IMG/VR virus record: IMGVR_UViG_3300037961_006195
Coordinates: 272-47,374 of that record
Length of the DNA: 47,103 bases
Reading direction: 5' to 3' (one strand)
Origin: a virus
In this document: piece by piece, positions 39,673-46,607 of the stretch
Position numbering within the stretch: the stretch's first letter is position 1
Layout: each line of letters opens with the position of its first letter
Program-made: the position numbers and the translations under genes
Notes under the pieces: generated by a model
Databases searched by the model: none
The model's input: the letters and a program-made list of their open reading frames with translations, nothing else
What the model was told of the DNA's origin: nothing

Positions 39673-41114
39673 GCAGGATAATCCCAGTTAGTTATTCTTT
39701 CGACTTTGTGGATTGGTCCCCACGATCCAGGCAGATAGATATAAGGAACAGTGCGAACGGGACAAGACTCACCAGTACAGAGAAGGTCATCAACGATTCT
39801 CCAGGATTCCATAACCTCTTCAGCGTGAACAAAATGTGATTGGTCTCCATTTATAGCGTCGTAGATAAGTTTCTCGTATCCGTCTACCGCCCGGTCCTCT
39901 GGATACTTGTGCGTGAGCGTGGCGGTCTCGAGTTCGTCATTAAAGCCTGGTGATTTAATATCGACACGTATATCAAGATGGGGGTCAGGCTGTAGACGCA
40001 CCACAATACGGTCATTAATTTCTCCTTCATATAGCTTTAGAGGGGGTACTTTGAGCTTAACAACAACTTCAACACACCCATAGGGCATGTTTTTGCCTGT
40101 CATTACGTTAAAAGGAACTCCCTCCCAACGCCAGTTATCGACGAATAGAGTACCAGCAAAATAGGTAGGAGTACCACTGCGAGGATCAACGCCCTCTTCA
40201 CTACGGTATTTTTCATATTGACCAAGAATAATGTTCTCTGATATTCTAGTGGCTGCAAGTACTTTTGTCTTCTCTCGTCTTATTTCCCTTGCATCCATTT
40301 TTGAAGGGGCCTCCATTGCTATCAGAGCAAGCACTTGGAGGATATGGTTCTGAAGCATGTCTCTAACAGCCCCGGCGGTTTCATAGTATTGAGCTCGACC
40401 TTCGCATCCTATAGTTTCGGTTGCGAAAATCTGCACTTCATCTACGTATGTACGGTTCCAAAGCGGCTCAAGAAGAATATTGCTAAACCTTGTAGCAAGA
40501 ATATTGTTAACAGTATCTTTGCCAAGATAATGATCGATGCGATAAACTTGCTTTTCGCGTAAATGTCGCTCCACCACAGACTGTAAATGATTAGCAGATT
40601 TATAATCGTGCCCAAAGGGTTTTTCAATAACCACACGGGAGAGTTCTGGGTGGTCGAGGAGTCCCGCTCCTTTGAGGTTGATGATAGCATTCTCATATCT
40701 TTCTGGTGGTACTGATAAGAAATAAGTCGAATCGTCTGCATCTGGTAGTTTGTTAAGGCTCTCTTGAGATCCTAGATCTGTAGGAACCCAATCTAGTCTA
40801 TGCAAGAAATCATCAGGATACTCTCCTAAGGAATCTACCCAATCTTGTTTTGTTATCTCTCTACGAGAGGTACCAACAATAACTAGGTTATTAGGAAGTA
40901 AATCTTTTTTATGTAATTTATACAAAGCTGGAATTAACTTCCTCTTGCACAAATCTCCTGTTGCCCCAAATATTACTATTTGATAAGTAAGTATTTCAGT
41001 GGGCCGTCCCGTTTCCGTCATAGTCGTCTGATTCATAGTAGTTATTTTCACCTTTTCGGTGCCCGAAATATATTGTGGATAATACAAAGGGTATTGCTGC
41101 CCAAAATAAGACAT
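39669..41114 (-). CDS. zwf: Glucose-6-phosphate 1-dehydrogenase (481 aa)
   Basis: It oxidises glucose-6-phosphate with NADP, the entry step of the oxidative pentose phosphate pathway. The NADP site is IFGATGDLCKRKL (~48-60), the signature EKPFGHD (~164-170) and the catalytic RIDHYLGKD with His195 and Lys199. Its length is slightly below the 490-510 usual. The first ~40 residues are not conserved-looking, but the ATG at 41114 shares a base with the upstream stop, which supports it. In cyanophages zwf redirects host carbon to NADPH and ribose. Confidence 0.93.
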   Translation of the reverse strand: MSYFGQQYPLYYPQYISGTEKVKITTMNQTTMTETGRPTEILTYQIVIFGATGDLCKRKLIPALYKLHKKDLLPNNLVIVGTSRREITKQDWVDSLGEYPDDFLHRLDWVPTDLGSQESLNKLPDADDSTYFLSVPPERYENAIINLKGAGLLDHPELSRVVIEKPFGHDYKSANHLQSVVERHLREKQVYRIDHYLGKDTVNNILATRFSNILLEPLWNRTYVDEVQIFATETIGCEGRAQYYETAGAVRDMLQNHILQVLALIAMEAPSKMDAREIRREKTKVLAATRISENIILGQYEKYRSEEGVDPRSGTPTYFAGTLFVDNWRWEGVPFNVMTGKNMPYGCVEVVVKLKVPPLKLYEGEINDRIVVRLQPDPHLDIRVDIKSPGFNDELETATLTHKYPEDRAVDGYEKLIYDAINGDQSHFVHAEEVMESWRIVDDLLCTGESCPVRTVPYIYLPGSWGPIHKVERITNWDYPA

Positions 41115-41266
41115 TAGATAGGTTCATTTCTTTCGTTAAGTCCTAAAGTTTTTAAATATTCTACCCACCAACTAGGATTTTTATCGGTCTTCCAATTAGG
41201 TACCTCTTCCCCCTTATCAGAATAATATCTAAAAAGGGCTTCATCTATAGTCTGTGCGATCTCCAT
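41114..41266 (-). CDS. Small protein before zwf (50 aa, or 77 aa from 41347)
   Basis: The frame opens at 41347, but a start at ATG 41266 (MEIAQTIDEALFRYYSDKGE) has AGAGGA eight bases upstream and reduces overlap with the upstream membrane protein from 107 to 26 bases. The sequence ends NPSWWVEYLKTLGLNERNEP. The last codons overlap the zwf start. Function unknown. Confidence 0.55.
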   Translation of the reverse strand: MEIAQTIDEALFRYYSDKGEEVPNWKTDKNPSWWVEYLKTLGLNERNEPI

Positions 41267-41450
41267 ATTCTTCTTCCTCTTCATCAACATCTGCATATGC
41301 GTCCGCCAAGTAGGGTCCTCGTTTTCTAAAGGGTTCTTTTTTGACATATGTTTTTTCTGCGTTTACGGCCTCTACCCAAACCGCGAGTTTCATGACTATA
41401 AACAAAATAATCAATGGAAGAAAACATGCAAATAAAATTGCTGGATTCAT
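41241..41450 (-). CDS. Small single-pass membrane protein (69 aa)
   Basis: The N-terminus is hydrophobic (MNPAILFACFLPLIILFIVM, about 1-26) and the rest is charged, ending in a long acidic run (ADVDEEEEEYGDRTDY). This predicts one membrane span with the acidic tail in the cytoplasm. It is joined to the upstream gene by ATGA. It is one of three small membrane proteins among the phage's pentose phosphate and electron-transfer genes. Confidence 0.6.
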   Translation of the reverse strand: MNPAILFACFLPLIILFIVMKLAVWVEAVNAEKTYVKKEPFRKRGPYLADAYADVDEEEEEYGDRTDYR

Positions 41451-41683
41451 TTTTTCACCTCTTCTTGGAAATAACTTGGTAACGGACAGCCTTTAAAGTC
41501 ATTTAGTTCATCTACAAATAAGACAAACATAGTACAAAATCCGATACAGAAAGCAAAAAGCATTTGAGGAAAATTGTAATTCCCCATGTGGGCAGTAGGA
41601 TCAGGCTCATCATTATGCGGGTGCAGATGCTTTGATATCTCTTCTACCCTCTTTTTTCTTTCCTCATCGGATTTCTTAGACAT
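41447..41683 (-). CDS. Small membrane protein (78 aa)
   Basis: The first ~35 residues are soluble and charged (MSKKSDEERKKRVEEISKHL, then HPHNDEPDPTAHMGNYN), followed by a membrane segment (LFAFCIGFCTMFVLFV, about 42-57) and a short C-terminal tail. The ATG shares a base with the gnd stop. The His-rich stretch before the membrane might bind metal. No recognised family. Confidence 0.6.
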   Translation of the reverse strand: MSKKSDEERKKRVEEISKHLHPHNDEPDPTAHMGNYNFPQMLFAFCIGFCTMFVLFVDELNDFKGCPLPSYFQEEVKK

Positions 41684-42720
41684 TACCTAACGTCGTGCCC
41701 TCCAAACATTGCTCTCATACCATTTAAGACTTTGTTTGCGAAGCGTCCAAGTCTTCTGGACTCAAATCTTGAGTAGAGAGCAGTAGTAATAACAGGGGCT
41801 GGAACACCGAGATCCACAGCGCTGTGAACAGTCCAACGACCTTCACCAGAGTCTGATACTCCCCCATCGTATCCGCTAAGCTCACTATCGCGGCGTAATA
41901 CATCAGCGGTAAGGTCAAGTAACCAAGAACCAACAACGCTACCGCGACGCCATAACTCAGCAACTTCAGCACAGTCAATATCATAGCAATAATCCGCTGG
42001 ACACTCCATCGGAGCAACTTCAGCGTCACCTGCAGCAACGTATGCCGCTCCAGCATTTGCTTCATGCAGGATATTAAATCCTTCTGCGTATGCTTGCATG
42101 ATTCCATATTCAACTCCGTTATGAACCATTTTTACAAAGTGTCCGGCTCCTGGTGGCCCACAATGTAACCAACCATGCTCGGCAGATGTTTCGTAACTCA
42201 GAGGGTTAGTTCTGTTAGCGGAGCCAATTCCAGGAGCGAGCGCGCGGAAGATTGGAGAGCAGACGGATACTGCAGTATTTGTACCACCAACCATAAGACA
42301 GTATCCACGCTCCAGACCGTAAACACCACCACTAGTACCGCAGTCAATATACGCGATGCCGAGTTTAGATAGCCGTTCTGCCCTGTATCGAGAGTCCTTA
42401 AAATTGCTATTGCCATGATCAATAATAATATCGCCTTCCACACAAAATTGTAATAGCTCATTGAGTGTTTCCTCTACGGTTTCTGCAGGTACAACCATCA
42501 TGAATACTCCCGGTACCTTGCCGGTCATATCCGATCCTGTATGGACTACTTGAACAAGGCCTTCCAAAGAAGTGGTATATCCACTGATATAACCCGCTTC
42601 ATATTGCTGATTTGCTTTTTCAATGTTTTTACGATAACCATGTACTTCGTGACCTGCTTTAATGAGACGGCGGGACATACCTTCTCCCATCCGTCCGAGT
42701 CCAATCATTCCAACTTTCAT
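41683..42720 (-). CDS. gnd: 6-phosphogluconate dehydrogenase, decarboxylating (345 aa)
   Basis: It converts 6-phosphogluconate to ribulose-5-phosphate, CO2 and NAD(P)H. Motifs include the dinucleotide site MIGLGRMGEGM (5-15), DHGNSNFKDS (101-110), IDCGTSGGVYGLERG (125-139) and the catalytic helix GHFVKMVHNGVEYG with Lys197 and Asn201. The 345-residue length is that of the short type rather than the ~470-residue long type. With zwf it forms the complete oxidative branch, in the same transcription unit. Confidence 0.93.
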   Translation of the reverse strand: MKVGMIGLGRMGEGMSRRLIKAGHEVHGYRKNIEKANQQYEAGYISGYTTSLEGLVQVVHTGSDMTGKVPGVFMMVVPAETVEETLNELLQFCVEGDIIIDHGNSNFKDSRYRAERLSKLGIAYIDCGTSGGVYGLERGYCLMVGGTNTAVSVCSPIFRALAPGIGSANRTNPLSYETSAEHGWLHCGPPGAGHFVKMVHNGVEYGIMQAYAEGFNILHEANAGAAYVAAGDAEVAPMECPADYCYDIDCAEVAELWRRGSVVGSWLLDLTADVLRRDSELSGYDGGVSDSGEGRWTVHSAVDLGVPAPVITTALYSRFESRRLGRFANKVLNGMRAMFGGHDVR

Positions 42721-42899
42721 TTGTTTTTTAATAGATTTTCTATTTGTTTTCGAGTGTTGGCCATCTTTTTATTTTCCCGCTCCGCATGTTTGTATCCATG
42801 CTTTCCAGAAGATATAAAATGACCTTGACATATCATAGTTATGCCAAAAATAAAGAGAGTTACAACTCCTATCCATTCTACAAAGTTATTTTGAGCCAT
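42717..42899 (-). CDS. Small membrane protein (60 aa)
   Basis: It begins MAQNNFVEWIGVVTLFIFGI and spans the membrane once (about 9-27), followed by a basic, Lys/Glu-rich C-terminal tail. It overlaps the next membrane gene upstream by 22 bases and gnd downstream by four. Function unknown. Confidence 0.6.
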   Translation of the reverse strand: MAQNNFVEWIGVVTLFIFGITMICQGHFISSGKHGYKHAERENKKMANTRKQIENLLKNK

Positions 42900-43090
42900 G
42901 GTAGTAGTGGTGGTATTACTCCAATAAGTCGAAGCAAACCCTCAGCAAAAAGTGCAAGAACAACCCACCCAACACACATACTAATAATTGAAGCATTACG
43001 ATTATGTTTTCGTATGGCGGCATCGATCATCTCCTGAACTTCTTCTTTGGTTGTGTAATTAACTGGTGGATCCCTTTTAAATAAGCTCAT
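42878..43090 (-). CDS. Small membrane protein with C-terminal span (70 aa)
   Basis: The N-terminal half is soluble and charged (MSLFKRDPPVNYTTKEEVQEM), followed by a hydrophobic segment (IISMCVGWVVLALFAEGLLRLIG, about 35-57). It starts four bases before the stop of the terminal oxidase gene. It might accompany the oxidase in the thylakoid membrane, by position only. Confidence 0.6.
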   Translation of the reverse strand: MSLFKRDPPVNYTTKEEVQEMIDAAIRKHNRNASIISMCVGWVVLALFAEGLLRLIGVIPPLLPWLKITL

Positions 43091-43593
43091 GGCGCTAACT
43101 CAATAGCTTCCATGAGTTCTCTTGAATGTTGTAACTCATCATTTAGTATCTCTAAGATTTTTTCATCTGGTCCATTTAATGCAAGGTATTTACCATAGGT
43201 TGTTGCGGCGTGAATCTCTATTTCATAAGACAGATGGTATGCAGACTTAGGAGCCAGCCAGTAATAAACCACATTGATCCAATAATAGATAAGTACGAGG
43301 TGTTTGGCCACAAAGCGATCCACCCAATAAGCGTTACCGCCCCTACTTTCCATATATTCCAAATGTGATGTTTCATTTATGCTTTGCTCAAAATGTTGGA
43401 TCATGAGATCTAGGTGCTCAGGTCCTCTGAGTCCCATGCTCTCTCGAAAATGTAATACACTTAAAAAGGCAAAATAAGGTGCCCTAGCAATTTCTTCTAG
43501 TACCCAAAACCTTTGATAATCTCTACCTCTATAGAGGTAATCTAAAACATCGACTGAAAAGTTTAAAACTAAAGAATTAAGGTTTTTAATCAT
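43087..43593 (-). CDS. Plastoquinol terminal oxidase (PTOX), AOX family (168 aa)
   Basis: A diiron quinol oxidase that moves electrons from plastoquinol to oxygen. All six iron ligands can be placed: Glu33 in LEEIARAP, Glu74 and His77 in NETSHLEY, Glu126 in EIHAATTY and Glu153 and His156 in DELQH. The length is shorter than plant PTOX. I chose ATG 43593; ATGs at 43602 and 43617 are possible and overlap the upstream gene more. Marine cyanophages are known to carry ptox. It would relieve over-reduction during infection. Confidence 0.9.
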   Translation of the reverse strand: MIKNLNSLVLNFSVDVLDYLYRGRDYQRFWVLEEIARAPYFAFLSVLHFRESMGLRGPEHLDLMIQHFEQSINETSHLEYMESRGGNAYWVDRFVAKHLVLIYYWINVVYYWLAPKSAYHLSYEIEIHAATTYGKYLALNGPDEKILEILNDELQHSRELMEAIELAP

Positions 43594-44182
43594 CGCAATC
43601 ATTAAATACAGATCCAACTTGAGAACCTACTTCAGAACCGATATTCTGACCTAAGAGCAATGCCCAGCCACCTGCTAACCACCCTATGTAAGGTATGCTA
43701 GAAACTGCCGGAACAGCAAGACCAGCAGCTAGGCTACTTCCCGCCATTGCACCTTGTGAGCGTGCTCCAGCGTCCGCCGCTATACACTCGGCGCTTTTCA
43801 CATGCTTTCCCTCAGTATCCAGTGTTGAGGCACCTCCCATGTTACGGGTGCCCTCCATGGTGTACTGATCACGACGATATTCTGTTCGCTGCTCAGTTCC
43901 ACCACCAAAGAATCCCTTCTTGGTTTTATCAAGATTGAGAGACCTTTCTGACTCTAGAATTTTAGGGTCATTAGCACGATATTCAATTTCGTATCCATTT
44001 TTTCCGGCTTTAATTTTATAAGATGAGTATTCACCTCTAGGTAAGTTGATCATGGGCGCAGACGGCTCGGTTTTTAATAGATAACCTAAGACGCCAATGT
44101 GGGCAACACCAATCAGTGTTCCTACTCCTAATGTAAACCATTTGAATACAGAAGGGGACCTTTTATCACCGTTTTCTGACAT
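43586..44182 (-). CDS. Membrane protein, cyanophage-type hypothetical (198 aa)
   Basis: An N-terminal membrane anchor (WFTLGVGTLIGVAHIGVLGY, about 15-34), a soluble middle (SSYKIKAGKNGYEIEYRAND) and a Gly/Ala/Ser-rich hydrophobic C-terminus with a glycine-zipper look (AGSSLAAGLAVPAV, GSEVGSQVGS). It has a strong AGGAGG ribosome site and follows the CP12 terminator. I recall similar proteins in cyanophages, function unknown. A holin role cannot be excluded, but it is longer than typical holins. Confidence 0.65.
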   Translation of the reverse strand: MSENGDKRSPSVFKWFTLGVGTLIGVAHIGVLGYLLKTEPSAPMINLPRGEYSSYKIKAGKNGYEIEYRANDPKILESERSLNLDKTKKGFFGGGTEQRTEYRRDQYTMEGTRNMGGASTLDTEGKHVKSAECIAADAGARSQGAMAGSSLAAGLAVPAVSSIPYIGWLAGGWALLLGQNIGSEVGSQVGSVFNDCDD

Positions 44183-44202
44183 ATAGACCTCCTATACGTA
44201 AT

Positions 44203-44227
44203 AAAAAAGACCCCAACCTAGGGTCTT
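44203..44227 (-). terminator. Terminator after the CP12 gene
   Basis: On the minus strand AAGACCC and GGGTCTT pair over seven positions around a six-to-seven-base loop, followed by TTTTTT. It separates the CP12-nuclease-transaldolase genes from the oxidase-gnd-zwf genes. Confidence 0.8.
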
Positions 44228-44239
44228 ATATATCTATCT

Positions 44240-44452
44240 TTAATCCTCATATATCCGACACTCGTCGGTCTCAGGATTCATTTCACAATATAGCTCTAAA
44301 GCTGTAGGATCGTGATGGTCCTCTGGATGCTCTTTGTGATAATACTCAAGTTCCCGAAGTTCTTCCTCGATGTGCCTTCTCTGCTGAGGAGAGGTAGTTG
44401 GGTTTGAAAGAATTTCTTTGTCTTTAGCAATGTGAGCTTCGATGTTTTCCAT
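44240..44452 (-). CDS. CP12-like Calvin cycle inhibitor (70 aa)
   Basis: The C-terminus LELYCEMNPETDECRIYED is the CP12 signature (C...P...ECR-x-Y-E/D-D), with Cys56 and Cys65 forming the redox-sensitive pair. CP12 bridges GAPDH and phosphoribulokinase, shutting the Calvin cycle down when oxidised. The N-terminal Cys pair and AWDxVEE core of plant and many cyanobacterial CP12 are absent; instead there is an acidic, His-rich helix. It is probably still able to bind GAPDH through the C-terminal loop. It lies two bases downstream of the nuclease gene. Confidence 0.85.
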   Translation of the reverse strand: MENIEAHIAKDKEILSNPTTSPQQRRHIEEELRELEYYHKEHPEDHHDPTALELYCEMNPETDECRIYED

Positions 44453-44454
44453 AA

Positions 44455-44883
44455 TTACTTAGATTGTTTGTATTCGGAAAAAGAGGCGTACCCTCTAATT
44501 TGAACTAGCTGATCGTAGGCGGCTTCTCCTTTTTCGATCTTTGTCCCTCCATCATAACACCAGGCGTATCCATCGTCAACTATTTTCTTATTATAACACT
44601 CCTCGCCCTTATAGAACCAACCTAACATCCGGCCATACTTACCGTCTTTTTCAGTTCTAACCTCTAGTTCTTTAGGATCGCAGCCAAACCATGTTTCGGC
44701 GTAGCTAGTTGCGTCTAATCCTAGAAGTTTTTCATCTTTATCCCTGGTTCGTTTTTCTGGAGTATCGATTCCAGCAATCCGAACTCTTTCTTTTTTAAAG
44801 AGCCCAAAGCCTAAATCTAAAATAATATCTACAGTATCACCGTCTACTACCTTTACTACTTCTTTGATTCTGTATTCGTACAT
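44455..44883 (-). CDS. Thermonuclease-like (SNase) endonuclease (142 aa)
   Basis: A staphylococcal-nuclease-type fold. It has the calcium-binding DGDTVD (Asp14, Asp16), the catalytic region VRIAGIDTPEK (Arg35, Asp40, Glu43) and YGRMLGW with Arg85. All catalytic positions are present. No signal peptide is seen, so it acts in the infected cell, perhaps in host DNA degradation or recombination. Gene sits between a small overlapping ORF and CP12. Confidence 0.85.
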   Translation of the reverse strand: MYEYRIKEVVKVVDGDTVDIILDLGFGLFKKERVRIAGIDTPEKRTRDKDEKLLGLDATSYAETWFGCDPKELEVRTEKDGKYGRMLGWFYKGEECYNKKIVDDGYAWCYDGGTKIEKGEAAYDQLVQIRGYASFSEYKQSK

Positions 44884-45017
44884 TGTGTTTTTTCTTTCTT
44901 TAATCGAGAAAGAAGTAACTTTGCGTACGTAACATCTCCATCGGAGTAGTGATTAGGATGTTTTTTGGCTATTTTTATCAGTTTTTTTGCTGCTGCTTTC
45001 GCATGCTTTCGCTTCAT
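44856..45017 (-). CDS. Overlapping basic micro-protein (53 aa)
   Basis: This frame begins MKRKHAKAAAKKLIKIAKKH and continues PNHYSDGDVTYAKLLLSRLK. Its start is preceded by GGAGGT about ten bases before the ATG. It overlaps the end of the 44953-45216 gene by 65 bases and the nuclease start by 28 bases, in other frames. The K-H-P-x-x-Y-x-x-x-D-V-x-Y-A-K pattern recalls short phage proteins I know, which makes it more protein-like than the overlapping tail of its neighbour. Confidence 0.5.
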   Translation of the reverse strand: MKRKHAKAAAKKLIKIAKKHPNHYSDGDVTYAKLLLSRLKKEKTQCTNTESKK

Positions 45018-45216
45018 GTTGTCGTATCACCTCCACGTCTTCTATATATCTTATAAACTCGTTCACTATGTTACTTACGTCTTTGCCTCCCTGAGAGATC
45101 CACATATCGCAGAACTCGTAGACTTCGCGTTTAAGCGTAAAGGCTTTACCTAAGATCTCAAGAGACTTTGCTCTCAAATCCATACGTTCTTTAGAATAGC
45201 GCCAGTCGTTAGTCAT
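44953..45216 (-). CDS. Small hypothetical protein (87 aa)
   Basis: I chose ATG 45216 (MTNDWRYSKERMDLRAKSLE); an in-frame start at 45237 sits beside the tRNA end and would add seven residues. The sequence is helical (ILGKAFTLKREVYEFCDMWI) with a low-complexity Ser/Lys C-terminus (CESSSKKTDKNSQKTS). It lies just after tRNA-Val. No clear ribosome site, so it may depend on the same transcript. Confidence 0.6.
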   Translation of the reverse strand: MTNDWRYSKERMDLRAKSLEILGKAFTLKREVYEFCDMWISQGGKDVSNIVNEFIRYIEDVEVIRQHEAKACESSSKKTDKNSQKTS

Positions 45217-45237
45217 GGGGATGTATATAATATACAA

Positions 45238-45309
45238 TGCAAGATGACGGGATCGAACCGCCGACCGCCTCGGTGTAAACGAGATGCTCTACCGCTGAGC
45301 TAATCTTGC
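45238..45309 (-). tRNA. tRNA-Val (anticodon UAC)
   Basis: A full cloverleaf of 72 nt: acceptor GCAAGAT/ATCTTGC with A73, D arm GCTC...GAGC, anticodon arm TCTCG-TTTACAC-CGAGG with anticodon TAC, and T arm GGCGG-TTCGATC-CCGTC. CCA is not encoded. It lies between transaldolase and a small gene in the same orientation. Confidence 0.93.
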
Positions 45310-45319
45310 AAGAAAAGGC

Positions 45320-45976
45320 TCACGCCTTTAGGAGTTCCTCTACTTTCTTTTGATCATTGTCAAAAATTTCAAGGCCTTTATCCGTGAGGATATGCTCGTA
45401 CATTTGCTCAAATACCTTAGGAGGCATTGTTGCGATTTCGGCTCCGTTATACCAGGACCTAATAGCTCTTTGGACTGACCGAATGGAAGCAGCAAGAACT
45501 TTAGTGCTTCTCCTGTGCATGCAGTATAGCTCAGAGATACTCCGAACAACTTCAAGACCTGCAACAGACTGATCGTCAAGTCGGCCTACAAAAGGAGAAA
45601 CATAAGACGCCCCGGCTTTGGAAGCTAATACAGCTTGAGCAGCGCAGAAAATCAGAGTTACATTGATCCTAATACCCTCTTCTGAGAGTACTTTGCAAGC
45701 AAATAAACCCTCCTTTGTACAGGGTAGCTTGATTGTAGCCACCTCGCCAAACTTTTTAGATAGCCTACGGCCTTCATCGATCATCTGCCAATCAGTTCCA
45801 ACGACCTCCATACTAATGTCTTGGACTCCGATGTCTTTGATTTCCTGATAAACATCTTCTGGGTTACGTCCGCTCTTCATAATAAGAGTCGGGTTTGTCG
45901 TAACGCCATCGATGAGACCAGTGGCAAAGTGATTACGAATAATTTCAGTATCAGCGGTATCTAAAAAGATTTTCAT
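45320..45976 (-). CDS. talC: Transaldolase, TalC/fructose-6-phosphate aldolase type (218 aa)
   Basis: It transfers a dihydroxyacetone unit between sugar phosphates in the non-oxidative pentose phosphate pathway. Motifs: N-terminal KIFLDTADTEII, GVTTNPTLIMKSG (24-36), Schiff-base Lys83 in TIKLPCTKEG, and INVTLIFCAAQAVLASKAGA with SPFVGRLDD. The length is right for this short type, which differs from the longer host TalB. It lies two bases after plastocyanin in the same operon and is common in cyanophages. Confidence 0.95.
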   Translation of the reverse strand: MKIFLDTADTEIIRNHFATGLIDGVTTNPTLIMKSGRNPEDVYQEIKDIGVQDISMEVVGTDWQMIDEGRRLSKKFGEVATIKLPCTKEGLFACKVLSEEGIRINVTLIFCAAQAVLASKAGASYVSPFVGRLDDQSVAGLEVVRSISELYCMHRRSTKVLAASIRSVQRAIRSWYNGAEIATMPPKVFEQMYEHILTDKGLEIFDNDQKKVEELLKA

Positions 45977-45978
45977 AA

Positions 45979-46302
45979 TTAAGAAACGTGGGCTGTGCCA
46001 ATCATACCGGCACCTTTATGGGGAGCGCACCAGAAGGTGAAGTCGCCGGCTTCAGGGAAGGTTATGTCAAAAGACTCTCCTCCCGCAAAAGCTAGATCAT
46101 CATGAGACCATTCTGGGTGATCCTCAACTACAACGTTATGAGGAGGAAGCATTCCGTTTACAAAAGTAACCGTATCTCCCGCAGAAATATTTATTTCAGA
46201 TGGCTCAAAAACTAAGTTACCATTTGCTCCCATTGTGACTTCAACAGCCATTGCAGGAAGAGCAAAGAATAAAGAGGCAAAAATAGCGAGTAGAAATTTC
46301 AT
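45979..46302 (-). CDS. petE: Plastocyanin (107 aa)
   Basis: A soluble lumenal copper protein that carries electrons from cytochrome b6f to photosystem I or oxidase. The signal peptide (MKFLLAIFASLFFALPAMA) is followed by the mature domain starting VEVTMG. All type-1 copper ligands are present: His55 in PPHNVV and Cys92, His95 and Met100 in WCAPHKGAGM. The start overlaps the stop of a possible 43-residue ORF. Marine cyanophages are known to carry petE. Confidence 0.95.
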   Translation of the reverse strand: MKFLLAIFASLFFALPAMAVEVTMGANGNLVFEPSEINISAGDTVTFVNGMLPPHNVVVEDHPEWSHDDLAFAGGESFDITFPEAGDFTFWCAPHKGAGMIGTAHVS

Positions 46303-46430
46303 CTTTTAGTTAGTGGGTGAAAGGGTTCTACTATACCTTCACTGGAAGGGATACACTTGTAGGTGTAATATGAGGACTTCCAGACTTTCGGACTCCTTGG
46401 TATCGGATTCTGTGCAAGCACAGCGGGCAC
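46299..46430 (-). CDS. Possible micro-protein before plastocyanin (43 aa, GTG start)
   Basis: The frame starts with GTG at 46430 (or 46433) and ends TGA overlapping the petE ATG. The sequence contains NPIPRSPKVWKSSYYTYKC and ends EPFHPLTKR. AGGA precedes the GTG. Part of the frame coincides with the hairpin at 46342-46383. It may be an uncoupled leader ORF or not translated at all. The rest of the ~210-base stretch between tRNA-Gly and petE holds no other gene. Confidence 0.35.
   Translation of the reverse strand: MPAVLAQNPIPRSPKVWKSSYYTYKCIPSSEGIVEPFHPLTKR
46342..46383 (-). other. Hairpin in the petE leader
   Basis: CTGGAAG (46383-46377) pairs with CTTCCAG (46348-46342), and inside it TACAC pairs with GTGTA. 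The nested stem lies 40 to 80 bases before the petE ATG. It could be a translational or processing element. No T-run follows, so it is not a typical terminator. Confidence 0.35.
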
Positions 46431-46513
46431 CACCCCTGTCCTAATATACCTTACCCCGTGCCTCCACAAGGGTTATTCGGTCACACCCTATGGACTCTCC
46501 GTCGAGAATCCAA

Positions 46514-46585
46514 AGCGGGATATCGGACTCGAACCGACGACATTCAGCTTGGAAGGCTGACGTTCTACCACTGAACTAATCCCGC
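46514..46585 (-). tRNA. tRNA-Gly (anticodon UCC)
   Basis: A full cloverleaf of 72 nt: acceptor GCGGGAT/ATCCCGC, D arm GTTC...GAAC, anticodon arm TCAGC-CTTCCAA-GCTGA with anticodon TCC, T arm GTCGG-TTCGAGT-CCGAT. CCA is not encoded. It lies about ten bases after an extended -10 promoter and before plastocyanin. Confidence 0.93.
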
Positions 46586-46596
46586 AGAACTCAAGA

Positions 46597-46607
46597 ATTA
46601 TACCATG
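46597..46607 (-). promoter_or_regulatory. Extended -10 promoter before tRNA-Gly
   Basis: TGGTATAAT on the minus strand, i.e. the extended -10 form TGnTATAAT, ends about 12 bases before the tRNA. No good -35 is seen. It overlaps the stop codon of the lysozyme-like gene and may drive tRNA-Gly, petE and talC. Confidence 0.6.

Noticed and set aside
41491-41500. CCTTTAAAGT resembling the late motif
   Set aside because: It reads CTTTAAAG, not GTTTAAAG, on both strands and lies inside a small gene, so it is not counted.
42198-42461. Overlapping minus-strand frame of 87 residues inside gnd
   Set aside because: A frame-shifted shadow of a clearly conserved enzyme, hydrophobic by chance.
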